A DNA stretch of 64,000 nucleotides from Enterobacter_D sp963521185 (GCA_963521185.1 CAUQTV010000006.1:62001-126000); one strand, 5' to 3'; positions 1 through 9,160 are shown, numbered from the stretch's first letter. The notes: a model not told the origin generated them from the sequence alone. Translations and numbers: made by a program.

Positions 1-1181
1 TCTCGGTTCATGCCTAAATCAATGGGCAAAAGCTGGCAGGCGAGACCGTCCGGCGTGATATCAAAGATCGCCAGCGCATTTTGTGAGAAACGCGCCTCGG
101 CGTTAAAACCGGTGAATTCTCCGGCGGCGTTTTTCGCCCGCGCACGGTGCAGCTCAGAAGGACGCGCGTTTACCGCATGTCCATAGGCTTCATACATTTC
201 CGGGCCAATGATTGACTCACCGGCTTCGAATTCCATCAGCAGGCTGCCGAGGTTATAAAACACCGGTTTACCCTTGTAGATCTCCACGCCACGCATAAAG
301 TGCGCCCCGTGACAGACCACTGCGTCAGCACCGGCATCCACCGCCCGGTGGGCGAACTGCTCGACGAACGCTGGCGCATCCGGTGAATACCAGCTGTCTT
401 TATCGCCCTCGTGCGTGTGCAGGCTCACCAGCGTGAAATCGCTGCGGTTGGCGGCGTCGCGGATGCTGCGCTCGTTGGCCTCGCAATCCTGCTCGTTAAA
501 CCAGGTGCGCACATGGGTTTTTTCCCCGCGCTCAATTTGCAGCGAGCTTTCAAACAGCGATCCGAACTTAAATTCATTCTCGCCTTTGTCGGCCATCACT
601 TCCACGCGCATGCCTTCGCGTACGCTCTCGTCGATACCCAGCGCGCGGGTGATGCCTTTCAGCTGCTCAAACTGCTCATCGGCCAGCACGTAGGCGCGGC
701 CCCAGCGCAGCGGGTTAAGACCGGGACGGGCAACGGTGCCTGCGCCGCCATTGGCCGCCAGGAACACTTCCGAACGGGTCGAGCCAAGCGCCACCACGCC
801 CACCCGCCCTTTGGCGGTGTCGAGGAAACGCGGCAGTCGCGCGTCATCAAGGTTGCGCCCCAGCCCGCAGGGGATCAGATCGCGGGCTTCGGCGGCGTCC
901 ATGGTCTGCACTACGCCTTCCCAACCGAAATCACCGGTGTGGTTATTGGCGAAAGAAACCAGACGAATATTCAGGTCAACAAATTCATTGAGCGTGGCGG
1001 GTTTTACGGCGGTGATATAACCGCGACCGGCAGCGGGCGGTAAATCCGGCTGCGGGCAACTGAATTCAGCATTGGCAAATACAGCATCAGCGCTCTGTAA
1101 TAATTCCACAATGGCGGGATCGACTCGTTTCGCCAGGTTACGACTTGAAAACAATAAATCACCGCACGCAATAATTCTCAT
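1..1181 (-). CDS. CapA-family protein (poly-gamma-glutamate synthesis type metallophosphatase fold), 3' end outside window
   Basis: The reverse strand is open from an ATG at 1181 to the left edge, so the C-terminus is missing. The product starts MRIIACGDLLFSSRN, and the motifs seen include FANAEFS near residue 37, SFANNHTGD near 77, LHTHEG near 260 and VCHGAHFMRGVE near 300. A GD motif, then a conserved NNH, then two His-containing motifs is the CapA (PGA_cap) pattern of calcineurin-like metallophosphoesterases. Family members take part in capsule or poly-gamma-glutamate export, but many enterobacterial copies are uncharacterised. It is divergent from the ABC transporter operon at 1400. No capsule genes are visible nearby, so the role here is unknown. 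Confidence 0.8.
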   Translation of the reverse strand, partial: MRIIACGDLLFSSRNLAKRVDPAIVELLQSADAVFANAEFSCPQPDLPPAAGRGYITAVKPATLNEFVDLNIRLVSFANNHTGDFGWEGVVQTMDAAEARDLIPCGLGRNLDDARLPRFLDTAKGRVGVVALGSTRSEVFLAANGGAGTVARPGLNPLRWGRAYVLADEQFEQLKGITRALGIDESVREGMRVEVMADKGENEFKFGSLFESSLQIERGEKTHVRTWFNEQDCEANERSIRDAANRSDFTLVSLHTHEGDKDSWYSPDAPAFVEQFAHRAVDAGADAVVCHGAHFMRGVEIYKGKPVFYNLGSLLMEFEAGESIIGPEMYEAYGHAVNARPSELHRARAKNAAGEFTGFNAEARFSQNALAIFDITPDGLACQLLPIDLGMNR

Positions 1182-1399
1182 ACTGAACCTCTGGTTAATC
1201 CCTGAAATTTGCCTTATCTTGTGATGTCATGATATCTGTATAGATTAGGCGTTGATTATTCTTATCTGTTATGAATCATACTCAAACGGAATATACAATA
1301 ACAAAAAAGCGCATTAAACTGCCGCAACAAAAATAATCACGCAACGCTGCCCCTATTCAACACAACCTGCATTCACCACAATTTTCTCAGGGAAATATA

Positions 1400-2191
1400 A
1401 TGATTCAATTAAAATCAGGAATAATTGCCGCTGCATTATTAGGTGCATTCATACTGACCGGCTGTGATGACGGCAAAAAAGCGGCTGATGGCGAAAAGGT
1501 TCTTCACGTGGGTACCTTTGGCGTCAGCATTGGATTCTCTTACAAACAGAATGGCAAAGACTACGAAGGTTACGACATCGCGACCGTCAATGCCGTGGCG
1601 AAAAAGCTCGGCTACAGCCGCGTAGAGCTGACTACCGCCGACATGACCGGGCTGTTTGGCATGCTGGATGCGGGGAAAATTGACACCATCGCCAACCAGG
1701 TTGAAGCCAACGAAAAACGTCGTGAAAAATATGACTTCTCCCAGACCTATATTTACTCTGGCGCTCAGCTGGTCACGCGAAATAATGATGATGCCATTCG
1801 CAGCATTGACGACCTGAAAGGCAAACGTCTTGGCGTGGATGTGGGCAGCAGCAAAGAGAACTATCTGCGCCAGCATTATCCGGATGCCGGTATTGATATT
1901 CACACCTACGATGAGCCAAGCGCCATTATTCAGGATGTGGCACTTGGCCGCATCGATGCCTACATTATGGACCGTGCGGGCGCGCAATTACTGATTGATA
2001 ACTCCCGTCTGCCGCTGAAAAAATCAGGCGATCCGGTTTACCGTTATCAGGAAGCATTCCCGTTCGTGAAAAATGAAAAAGGTGAAGCGCTGCGCAAGCA
2101 ATTTGATGAGGCGCTGACCGCCTTAAAAGCCGATGGCACGCTGACGAAATTGTCCGAGCAATACCTGAAACAAGACGTCAGTAAGGAATAA
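1400..2191 (+). CDS. Amino acid ABC transporter substrate-binding lipoprotein
   Basis: This 263-residue periplasmic binding protein is of the family 3 (polar amino acid) type. The N-terminus is a lipoprotein signal with lipobox LTGC (Cys at residue 22), so it should be anchored in the inner membrane. The body shows the family pattern: a YEGYDIATVNAVAKKLGY segment near residue 57, DMTGLFGMLDAGKIDTIANQ near 80, and DDLKGKRLGVDVGSS near 140. A purine-rich ribosome site (AGGGAAA) precedes the ATG. It is the first gene of a three-gene operon with the permease 7 bp downstream and the ATPase after that. The ligand cannot be read from sequence; the family suggests a polar or sulfur amino acid such as cystine. 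Confidence 0.88.
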   Translation: MIQLKSGIIAAALLGAFILTGCDDGKKAADGEKVLHVGTFGVSIGFSYKQNGKDYEGYDIATVNAVAKKLGYSRVELTTADMTGLFGMLDAGKIDTIANQVEANEKRREKYDFSQTYIYSGAQLVTRNNDDAIRSIDDLKGKRLGVDVGSSKENYLRQHYPDAGIDIHTYDEPSAIIQDVALGRIDAYIMDRAGAQLLIDNSRLPLKKSGDPVYRYQEAFPFVKNEKGEALRKQFDEALTALKADGTLTKLSEQYLKQDVSKE

Positions 2192-2198
2192 TCCGCTC

Positions 2199-2867
2199 AT
2201 GAAATTTGACCTGAGCTTCATGCTGGAAGCTTTTCCAACGCTGCTCAGTTATCTGCCAATGACGCTGTTCCTGGCGGTAACCTCAATGGTTATCGCCTCG
2301 GTCATGGGTATGGTGCTGGCGCTGATTATCCATAACCGCATTGTTGTGCTCTCGCACGTTGCCGAAGTCTATATCTCGTTCTTCCGCTCCGTGCCGACGC
2401 TGGTGACGCTGTTCATCTTCTATTTTGGTATCCCGCAGTTGTTTCCGGGCATCAGCATGATGAACGCGATTTCTGCCACCATTATCGCCCTGAGCTTTAA
2501 AACCGCCGCTAACCTGGCGGAAGAGTTTCGCGGCGCGATGAACTCGGTGGATAAAGGCCAGCTCGAAGCCTGCCTGTCGGTGGGCCTGACGCGCGGGCAG
2601 GGTTTCCGCCGCATTGTGCTGCCGCAGACCATTCGCATTGCGGTGCCGGGCATGAGCAACTACCTGATTATGCTGATCAAAGAGTCTTCACTGGCGTTTA
2701 CCGTCGGCGTGACCGATCTCTTTGCCCAGACCAAAATCCTCGCCAGTAACTCGTTTCGTTTTCTGGAAAGTTACCTGGCCGTGGCGCTGATCTATTGGGC
2801 TGTCACCATTTTGCTGACGATGCTGCAAAAACGCATTGAGCACCGCCTGAACCGGCCATACCGATAA
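2199..2867 (+). CDS. Amino acid ABC transporter permease
   Basis: This 222-residue inner-membrane permease belongs to the HisM/GlnP group. It has several hydrophobic helices and the cytoplasmic coupling (EAA) loop at about residues 108-150: EEFRGAMNSVDKGQLEACLSVGLTRGQGFRRIVLPQ, given here by position and key residues (EA..VG...G..F..I.LPQ). The sequence FRSVPTLVTLFIFYFGIPQL near residue 63 is also typical. It forms the membrane channel with the binding protein upstream and the ATPase downstream. Only one permease gene is present, so it probably acts as a homodimer. Confidence 0.88.
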   Translation: MKFDLSFMLEAFPTLLSYLPMTLFLAVTSMVIASVMGMVLALIIHNRIVVLSHVAEVYISFFRSVPTLVTLFIFYFGIPQLFPGISMMNAISATIIALSFKTAANLAEEFRGAMNSVDKGQLEACLSVGLTRGQGFRRIVLPQTIRIAVPGMSNYLIMLIKESSLAFTVGVTDLFAQTKILASNSFRFLESYLAVALIYWAVTILLTMLQKRIEHRLNRPYR

Positions 2868-2879
2868 GGAGCCAGCGCT

Positions 2880-3611
2880 ATGCTTAAAATCAGTCATCTG
2901 CACAAGTCGTTTAACGACAACCGGGTGCTTAAAGACATTTCACTGACCGTTGAACAGGGCCAGGTGGTGGCGATTATTGGCCCTTCCGGCTCCGGGAAAT
3001 CAACGCTTCTGCGCTGTATCAACCTGCTGGAAAAACCGGAAAGCGGCACGCTGCAAATTGCCGACACGGTAATCGATGCCAGCAAATTCAGCCGCCAGGA
3101 TGAGAACGCCCTGCGCGCGCATACCGGCATGGTGTTCCAGCACTACAACCTGTTCAAGAACAAAACGGCGCTGGAGAACATTACCGAAGCGCTGATCGTC
3201 GGCAAAAAAATCCCCAAAGCGCAGGCCAATGAGACGGGACTGGCGCTGCTGGAACGCGTTGGATTACGCGACAAAGCCAACAGCTACCCGGCGATGCTTT
3301 CAGGCGGTCAGCAGCAGCGCGTCGCCATTGCCCGCGCGCTGGCGGTGAAGCCAAAAGTGATCCTGTTTGATGAACCGACGTCCGCGCTGGATCCTGAGTT
3401 GGTCAACGAAGTGCTACAGGTGATCCGCTCGATTGTCGATCACCAGACCACGCTGTTACTGGTGACCCATGAGATGTCTTTTGCGCGTGATGTCGCCGAC
3501 CGGGTGATTTTCATGGCCGACGGCGTGATCGTTGAAGATGGCACGGCGGAAGCGATCTTCACCCAGCCGACGCATGAACGCACGCGTAAATTCTTGCAGA
3601 ACGCACACTGA
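2880..3611 (+). CDS. Amino acid ABC transporter ATP-binding protein
   Basis: This 243-residue nucleotide-binding subunit shows Walker A GPSGSGKST near residue 34, Q-loop region MVFQHYNLF near 83, signature LSGGQQQRVAIARAL near 140, Walker B VILFDEPTSALDPE near 160 and the H-loop His in LVTHEM near 197. This is the GlnQ/HisP/YecC group that powers polar amino acid uptake. It follows the permease by 12 bp with AAGGAG as ribosome site, so the three genes are one operon. No operon terminator is evident in the 60 bp before the next gene. Confidence 0.9.
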   Translation: MLKISHLHKSFNDNRVLKDISLTVEQGQVVAIIGPSGSGKSTLLRCINLLEKPESGTLQIADTVIDASKFSRQDENALRAHTGMVFQHYNLFKNKTALENITEALIVGKKIPKAQANETGLALLERVGLRDKANSYPAMLSGGQQQRVAIARALAVKPKVILFDEPTSALDPELVNEVLQVIRSIVDHQTTLLLVTHEMSFARDVADRVIFMADGVIVEDGTAEAIFTQPTHERTRKFLQNAH

Positions 3612-3672
3612 CCTCACGCCGCAATGATGTGACCCGCAAGCTACACTCACTACAGGATTTTTACAGACTGAG

Positions 3673-4815
3673 GTGATTTTGCTTTCCGGAAACCGGATCT
3701 TCGCCCTGACGGGTTTTTCACTTATTGCGGCGAGCTATGGCCTGGCGCGCTTTTCATGGGGCCTGATGCTCCCGGACATTATCACCGATATGCGCATCAG
3801 CCTGTCGCTGGCGGGTACGCTTTCTGCCTGTTCGTTCGCGGCGTATTGCGTGGGGATCCTCTACTCCACGCTCTACACCTCCCGAACCGGGCCACGTTTT
3901 CCCGCACTGCTGGCAGGCGTGTTTGCGATGGCAGGCATGACCGCACTCGCCCTTTCGCACAGCGCACTGCTGTTAGCGTTGGGCTGCATCTGTGCAGGAT
4001 TGAGCAGCGGCCTGGTTTCACCGCCGCTTGCCGAAGCCGTAAAACGCAAAGTGGCCAAAGCGCAGCAGCCTGTGGTGAATACGGTGATCAACGCAGGCAC
4101 CGGCGGCGGAATTATTCTCTCGGCCCTGACCGTGTTTGTGCTGACGGATAACTGGCGCACGACCTACCTGTTATTTACCCTTTTCGCCCTCATCCCCACG
4201 CTCTCGGTGCTCAAAACCGTGCCAACCCACGCAGATGATCACCCCGCGTCGCTGCGGCAGAATTTTTCCGTTTTTTTGCAACCGGCGATACGCCCTGCGC
4301 TTGGCGTTGCGCTGCTTAGCGGTATCGCCAGTGCGGCATACTGGTCTTTCGGGCCGGTGATGTTTCAGTCGCTGGCGGGCATAGAAGGAAATGGCATTAC
4401 GCTGGCGTGGCTGGTGACCGGGCTGACCGGCTGCGCAGGCATGTTTACCGGTCAATTGACGAACCATATTGGGATAAATAAGACCCACCGTTTGATGCAA
4501 ATCCTGACGGTTGTCGCCTTCGTGCTGCTGATTTTCTCGACCCAAATGCCGCTGCTGGCCTGGCTGTCGGCGGCGGTGTACGGATTTACCTATATTTCGT
4601 TATCCGGCGTGCTACTGCTAAGCGGCGTAAAGGCGGTGGCTGCTACGCCTGCCGCAGGGCTTGGCGCAGTGTTTCTGATGCTTGCGGCGGGTCAGGTTGT
4701 CGGCTCCGCCGCGTTCGGTCTACTGCTGGAGCATACCGGCGCGGTCACGGCACTGCTGGTGTTCAGCGGCGTTACGCTGATGGCAATGATGATGCGGGCG
4801 ACGCCGACAGTGTAA
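3673..4815 (+). CDS. MFS transporter of the YbfB/YjiJ type
   Basis: This 380-residue membrane protein has about 12 hydrophobic helices and the YbfB/YjiJ pattern of major facilitator proteins: GLARFSWGLMLPDI near residue 23, TRTGPR-like loop near 70 and a GLVSPPLAEAVKR segment near 116. The only upstream start in frame is the GTG at 3673, preceded by a weak ACTGAG ribosome site; a TTG at 3679 is an alternative. It lies 61 bp after the ABC operon and may be co-transcribed. The substrate is unknown; sugar or drug efflux has been proposed for relatives. Confidence 0.78.
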   Translation: MILLSGNRIFALTGFSLIAASYGLARFSWGLMLPDIITDMRISLSLAGTLSACSFAAYCVGILYSTLYTSRTGPRFPALLAGVFAMAGMTALALSHSALLLALGCICAGLSSGLVSPPLAEAVKRKVAKAQQPVVNTVINAGTGGGIILSALTVFVLTDNWRTTYLLFTLFALIPTLSVLKTVPTHADDHPASLRQNFSVFLQPAIRPALGVALLSGIASAAYWSFGPVMFQSLAGIEGNGITLAWLVTGLTGCAGMFTGQLTNHIGINKTHRLMQILTVVAFVLLIFSTQMPLLAWLSAAVYGFTYISLSGVLLLSGVKAVAATPAAGLGAVFLMLAAGQVVGSAAFGLLLEHTGAVTALLVFSGVTLMAMMMRATPTV

Positions 4816-4820
4816 CTCCG

Positions 4821-5606
4821 TTAGCTCTCGCCCTCTGCGGCGTTTTTTTGCAGGTTGTCACGCCCCAGCCCGCCAATAAACGGCAGGCGCAAGCGGAGCG
4901 GCGTGAAATCGACACCCAGATTCAGGCCCAGGACGTTGAGCTCAATGCCCTCTTCGGCCCCCAGCGTCAGGCCCGCCACCCCCAGCAGGGAAAGCTGCAC
5001 ACCGCGCCCTGAGGGGGGCAGTCCAATCGGGTTGCGCAGCGAGCGGTAGTCTTTGCCAATCGCATTGGCGGGCAAATCCAGTTTTAGCGCCGGAACCTCG
5101 CGCCCGATATGGGCAATAAAGGTGTTGCTGTTGGGACCCGGCCAGGCGTGATAAGCCTCCGGCCAGGGATAGGACGCAATGGCCGCTTCAATGTGCGGGA
5201 TCATGGCCTGTGCCGCCGGACCGCGATGCTCTACCAGCAGCCGAGGTTTTGCCCCGTACCAGTAGCCATCGGGCGCGTTACGGTTACGGCGCACCTTCTC
5301 TCCCCCTCCCCAGCTAATCACCTCATAGCGGTTATATTCCGTTTCCCCCGCGCGCTTGAAGATGATCCACGGATGCACCGCCACCACGCCTTTCCAGCCC
5401 CAGGTCGGTGCGGCATAAACCTGCACAATCGCAAGCTCCTTGTTGCGTCGGGGATCCGGTGCGGTGCCTGCGGAATCACGCCTCGCGGACCTCCATGCCT
5501 CCTGCGGGCGCGACTCGCGCTGCTGCATGGCCTGCGCGATGCTGGCAATCAAAGAGAGCAAAATGATGCAGAAAAAAACCAGGCACAGCGTTTTTATTGG
5601 GGTCAT
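4821..5606 (-). CDS. DUF3750 family protein
   Basis: This 261-residue protein starts with one N-terminal hydrophobic segment (residues 6-26) that could be a signal peptide or membrane anchor. The DUF3750 hallmarks are visible: VQVYAAPTWGWKG near residue 60, VHPWIIFKRAG near 78, YEVISWGGG near 93, and PGPNSNTFIAHI near 157. The family has no assigned function. The conserved PGPNSNTF stretch resembles peptidase-like folds, but no catalytic set can be argued from sequence alone. It converges on the MFS gene with only 5 bp between the stop codons. Confidence 0.75.
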   Translation of the reverse strand: MTPIKTLCLVFFCIILLSLIASIAQAMQQRESRPQEAWRSARRDSAGTAPDPRRNKELAIVQVYAAPTWGWKGVVAVHPWIIFKRAGETEYNRYEVISWGGGEKVRRNRNAPDGYWYGAKPRLLVEHRGPAAQAMIPHIEAAIASYPWPEAYHAWPGPNSNTFIAHIGREVPALKLDLPANAIGKDYRSLRNPIGLPPSGRGVQLSLLGVAGLTLGAEEGIELNVLGLNLGVDFTPLRLRLPFIGGLGRDNLQKNAAEGES

Positions 5607-5700
5607 GGTCGCTCGTCATTGGCAGGTCATTATCAGGGCGTGGGGTGAGTGTACTGCGGTTTGCATTAATGAGTACGAATAACACCCTCACGCCGCCCGG

Positions 5701-6633
5701 TCAGTTGATCAACGTATGAATTAGCGTGCGCAGGAAAACGCCCACCAGCGCGCCAGGTAACGCGAAACGAAACAGCCGGGCAAAGCGGGGCGAAAGCCCA
5801 AGGAAAATCCCCAGCCCCGGTAAATCGAGAGTCTGGATCATAAACCCGGCAGAGGCATTGATCTGCTGTACGCTGATCACGCCTTTCTGCACCAGTTCAG
5901 ACACCACGCCGAAATAGGCTGTCCCGCCTGCCAGCGTCTTGGTCAGCGCCGGTAACACATACGCGGGCGAGAGGCCCACGCTCGTCATCACCGGGGTCAG
6001 CCAGCGCGTTAGCGCATCAATAGCTCCCGCTTCTCTGAGCAAACCGACCACCACCAGCGACAGGATCAACATCGGCAGCGATCCCAGTGACAGGCGTATG
6101 GCGTCCGAACCCGCGCCATTAATAATGGCAATCAGCCCCGCACGGGATTTCTTTTCCGGCGCGGTTTCATCTTCATTACTGAGGCTGGTTTGCGAAAGTC
6201 GGCGTCCGGTAAGATGGTAGGTCACCGTGGCGGCGGCAAGTCCCCCCAGCACGGAGATGGCCAGCGCTTGCCCCCAGTGAAGGCCGAAGGGCGTAAGCGG
6301 GTAAAACACGTTTCCCTGCCCCATTGCGAAGACCATTGCCAGCGTCGCGGCCAGATGGCGGTCGGACGCCCCGCGCTTTTCCATGATCGCCAGCGAGGCC
6401 AGCGGCGCGGCAAAGCTGACAAAGTTGAGCTGGATAAGGGCAAAAATGGACATTCCGGTCATGCCGAAAGGCTTTAACAGCGGCGAAGTCATGCGCACGA
6501 TGACGTCGAGCACGCCGCGCTCTTCCAGGAATTTCATGATCACCAGCATCACGACCATGATAGGCACCAGCGTGTACAGCACCACATCAATGGAGGCTTT
6601 GCCCGCCGCCATAATTACCGCAATTATATCCAT
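5701..6633 (-). CDS. Gate (nucleoside recognition) domain membrane protein
   Basis: This 310-residue multi-helix protein contains two copies of the Gate-domain pattern found in SpmA/SpmB, YjiG/YjiH and nucleoside transporters. One is near residues 15-120 (LLKPFGMTGMSIFALIQLN, with the MGQGN motif near 108). The second is near residues 190-300 (PVMTSVGLSPAYVLPALTKTLAGGTAYF). The two halves are joined by a charged loop (residues 150-165). Members act as inner-membrane transport or gating components, but the substrate is not established. It is a single gene, with a 375-bp AT-rich gap upstream before the RamA-like gene. Confidence 0.75.
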   Translation of the reverse strand: MDIIAVIMAAGKASIDVVLYTLVPIMVVMLVIMKFLEERGVLDVIVRMTSPLLKPFGMTGMSIFALIQLNFVSFAAPLASLAIMEKRGASDRHLAATLAMVFAMGQGNVFYPLTPFGLHWGQALAISVLGGLAAATVTYHLTGRRLSQTSLSNEDETAPEKKSRAGLIAIINGAGSDAIRLSLGSLPMLILSLVVVGLLREAGAIDALTRWLTPVMTSVGLSPAYVLPALTKTLAGGTAYFGVVSELVQKGVISVQQINASAGFMIQTLDLPGLGIFLGLSPRFARLFRFALPGALVGVFLRTLIHTLIN

Positions 6634-7008
6634 CTAGCTTCCCACTACGTCTCGTCGCGCCAGGCGTTAACCAAAGCGCTATAGTTTGCGCCGTTTGGGG
6701 CCATTCTGGCAGCAAAAACTTTCCATTATCCGGACGTAAATTTAGCAATCCGTGCTTTTATATCTCTGCGGCGTCACAAAATCGACATTATCCATTTGTG
6801 CGGTTGCCCTGAAAATTATTTACCGATCGTTATATTAATGGTAAAAATACAATTGTAGAGTAATTCAGGGTGTGATTTGCGGATCAACTAAATAATTAAA
6901 CGCCAATATTCCCCCCCTCATTTTTGTCATAATCCTATTCCGTAGTCCCGGTTGTTATCCTCAGGGCATTAACATCATTTTTTCATCGCATACGCCAGTG
7001 GGGTAGTC
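6634..7008. other. Intergenic region between divergent genes
   Basis: This 375-bp AT-rich region separates the start of the gate-domain gene (minus strand) from the RamA-like regulator (plus strand). I see no ORF or RNA gene. A CATAAT at 6928-6933 preceded by a run of seven C (6911-6917) could be a rightward -10 element for the regulator, but no good -35 hexamer is present at the right distance. That would be compatible with an activator-dependent promoter. Confidence 0.4.
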
Positions 7009-7341
7009 ATGTCCATTTCCGATCAGGTCATTAATGAAATCCTTGAATGGATTGAGAGCAATATCAATCGCCCGCTGCATATTGATGACATCGCCAGGCA
7101 CGCCGGGTATTCAAAGTGGCACTTGCAGCGACTCTTCTACAATTATAAAGGGGAGCCTATTGCCACCTACGTCAGAAACAGAAAGCTGGACCTCGCCGCG
7201 CGCGACCTGGTTTCGTCATCGGCCAGCGTCATTGACATCAGTACCAAATATGGGTTTGAGTCGCAGCAGAGCTTCACCCGGCTTTTCAAAAAAACGTTTA
7301 ATAAACCGCCACTGGCCTACAGAAAATCGCACTGCTTCTAA
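7009..7341 (+). CDS. AraC/XylS-family regulator, RamA/SoxS/MarA-like
   Basis: This 110-residue protein is the bare DNA-binding domain, the length of RamA, SoxS and MarA. It has two helix-turn-helix motifs: IDDIARHAGYSKWHLQRLF (residues 23-42) and VIDISTKYGFESQQSFTRLF (74-93), ending in the PPLAYRKS tail. These match the RamA/SoxS pattern closely (the HAGYSKWHLQRLF run is RamA-like). It differs from RamA in the middle (YNYKGEPIATYVRNRKLDLA), so it may be a paralogue rather than RamA itself. Such regulators activate efflux and lower porin expression. The neighbour downstream is a porin gene, an attractive target, though this is inference. Confidence 0.8.
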   Translation: MSISDQVINEILEWIESNINRPLHIDDIARHAGYSKWHLQRLFYNYKGEPIATYVRNRKLDLAARDLVSSSASVIDISTKYGFESQQSFTRLFKKTFNKPPLAYRKSHCF

Positions 7342-7539
7342 TTTTTTGCTGACGTGTTGCGTTTACCGTTTTCGACGCTGACAAAAGATTACGTACCGTA
7401 AAAAAGAGATCACCCCTTATCCAAAAATGCGATTTTATTATTAACAGCAATAAAAGCGCCCATTTTTAACAGTCTGTGCGAATCCCGGCGCATAAGATTT
7501 ACATTCAATTTCTCCAATGGTAAATAAATTTTGCACATT

Positions 7540-7564
7540 AAACGCGATCGTTTTAATCGCGTTT
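7540..7564. repeat. Inverted repeat in the porin 5' leader
   Basis: AAACGCGAT and ATCGCGTTT form a perfect 9-bp inverted repeat with a 7-nt spacer, 54 bp before the porin start codon. It could be a stem in the porin mRNA leader or a protein-binding palindrome. It has no run of T long enough for a strong terminator. Confidence 0.45.
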
Positions 7565-7617
7565 TATAAGCACACAACACAAGCAGTGGCCTATTCTAAA
7601 TATTGAGAAAACTTATA

Positions 7618-8742
7618 ATGAAATTGAATAAAGTAAGCGTCGCAATCGCCGGACTATTCCTGAGCGCAGCAGCCCATTCTGCTGAAATTTATAATAAGGA
7701 CGGGAATAAACTCGACCTGTTCGGGCTGGTATCAGCTGAACACTATTTTTCCGATAACAGCGGCTGGGATGGCGATCAGACCTACGTGCGCTTAGGGTTC
7801 CGGGGTGAAACTCAGGTTACAGATTCCATTACGGGCTACGGCCAGTGGCAGATGCACGTTAACGCCGCAACCGCTGAAAGTGAAAGCGAAAACATGCGCA
7901 CGCGTTATGCGTTTGCCGGGCTGAAATTCGGCGATTTCGGATCGATTGATTACGGTCGAAATAAAGGCATTGTCTATGACACCCTCGCCTACACCGACAT
8001 GCAGCCTGAATTCGACGGGATGACCTATGGCTCCGATCAGTTCATGTTTAGCCGTGCGAACGGTTTGCTGACCTGGCGTAATAGCGACTTCTTCGGTCTG
8101 GTTGAAGGTTTGAATATCGGTTTACAGTATCAGGGTAAAAACGATGGCGGTGGTGAACCCGGCGTTCGTAACGTACTGCGCCAAAATGGCGATGGTTATG
8201 GCATGTCCGTTACCTACAATATTGGTGCCGGTTTCAGCGTTGCGGGTTCAATGAGCAGCTCCGATCGCACTAATGAACAGAATAGCCAGACCTCCGGCAT
8301 CATGGGTAATGGTAAACGCGCGGACGTTTATTCCGGTGCTTTGAAATACGATGCTAATAATATTTATCTGGCAGCAATGTTTACGCAATCTTATAACGCC
8401 TCGCGCTTTGGTTCTGTTTCCAGCGACGACGCCTATGGTTATGCCAACAAAGCACAAATCATGGAATTCTACGCCGGTTATACCTTCGACTTCGGCCTTC
8501 AGCCGTTCGTGGCCTATAACGTGACGAAGGGTAAAAACCTGGGTCGCTCAGCGTCTGGCGAAAACTATGGCGATGAAGATCTGATCAAATACGTGGACTT
8601 CGGTGCCACCTATTACTTCAACAAAAACATTAATGCCTTTGTCGATTATTCCGTCAACCTGGTTGATGAGGATAAATTCACCCGCGAAGCCGATATCAAT
8701 ACTGACGACGTTGTCGCCGTGGGTATCGTTTATCAGTTCTAA
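7618..8742 (+). CDS. General porin, OmpC/OmpF family
   Basis: This outer-membrane trimeric beta-barrel porin has 374 residues. I chose the ATG at 7618 because it begins a clean signal peptide (MKLNKVSVAIAGLFLSAAAHS, cleavage before AEIYNKDGNK). The in-frame TTG at 7603 adds five non-signal residues. The barrel begins with the family motif AEIYNKDGNKLDLFG. The loop 3 region with DTLAYTDMQPEFDG.T lies near residue 120, and the chain ends in the C-terminal Phe (VAVGIVYQF) needed for barrel assembly. The RNYG-like GRNKGIVYD is a shortened variant. It resembles OmpN/OmpS-type porins more than OmpC or OmpF, but I do not assign a symbol. Confidence 0.9.
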   Translation: MKLNKVSVAIAGLFLSAAAHSAEIYNKDGNKLDLFGLVSAEHYFSDNSGWDGDQTYVRLGFRGETQVTDSITGYGQWQMHVNAATAESESENMRTRYAFAGLKFGDFGSIDYGRNKGIVYDTLAYTDMQPEFDGMTYGSDQFMFSRANGLLTWRNSDFFGLVEGLNIGLQYQGKNDGGGEPGVRNVLRQNGDGYGMSVTYNIGAGFSVAGSMSSSDRTNEQNSQTSGIMGNGKRADVYSGALKYDANNIYLAAMFTQSYNASRFGSVSSDDAYGYANKAQIMEFYAGYTFDFGLQPFVAYNVTKGKNLGRSASGENYGDEDLIKYVDFGATYYFNKNINAFVDYSVNLVDEDKFTREADINTDDVVAVGIVYQF

Positions 8743-8790
8743 CAATGTTTTCTCCATTCTCTACCCTTAAAAGGTGAGAAAACTACCAGG

Positions 8791-8827
8791 CCGTAATGCC
8801 ATTTTCCGGCATTGCGGTTTTTTTATT
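8791..8827 (+). terminator. Rho-independent terminator after the porin gene
   Basis: The arms CCGTAATGCC and GGCATTGCGG pair over 10 bp (one G-U in RNA) around ATTTTCC, followed by a run of seven T. It lies 49 bp after the porin stop codon. Confidence 0.85.
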
Positions 8828-8963
8828 TTTACGCGAAGGCACTTACTGGCACAGATGGATAATATTTAAAGCGGCAGTGCATTTATCATCTCATCACCTC
8901 TTTTATATTGCTTTGACGTTATTATTCACTGGTATCCCCTCATTAGGTAAAATTTTGATCCAG

Positions 8964-8990
8964 GCCAGATAGTGTTATCTGGCTTTTTTC
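8964..8990 (+). terminator. Second strong rho-independent terminator, no gene upstream
   Basis: GCCAGATA and TATCTGGC form a perfect 8-bp stem with loop GTGT followed by six T. It lies 140 bp past the porin terminator with no ORF in between. It may be a back-up terminator or end a short non-coding transcript. A possible -10 (TATATT near 8913) lies about 50 bp upstream, with only a weak -35. Confidence 0.7.
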
Positions 8991-9070
8991 TTTGCTCCCA
9001 GGCTGCTCAGGCCATACTGGCGTTGACAGAAACCCCGACTCCACCGGCGCATCTGTTGTGAGGCAGTAAT

Positions 9071-9160
9071 GCCCTGGGGGTAGTCCGCCAAAAACTGGCG
9101 GCCCTGAGTCAGGAAATTGTTCGGTGGGAAGATCTTACGCGTTCAACCGATGACTGCTGA
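9071..9160 (+). pseudogene. Possible 3' remnant of an oxidoreductase gene
   Basis: The plus frame reads ALGVVRQKLAALSQEIVRWEDL..TRSTDDC then stop. The pattern (R-x-KLAAL-x-x-E-x-x-x-WE-x-LT-x-STD) looks like the C-terminal end of some short-chain dehydrogenases that finish in WE..S.STDF. There is no start codon and no upstream domain. This is a resemblance from memory and is uncertain. Confidence 0.25.

Noticed and set aside
411..1043. Plus-strand ORF of 210 codons
   Set aside because: It is the shadow of the CapA-family gene, whose minus frame has clear family motifs.
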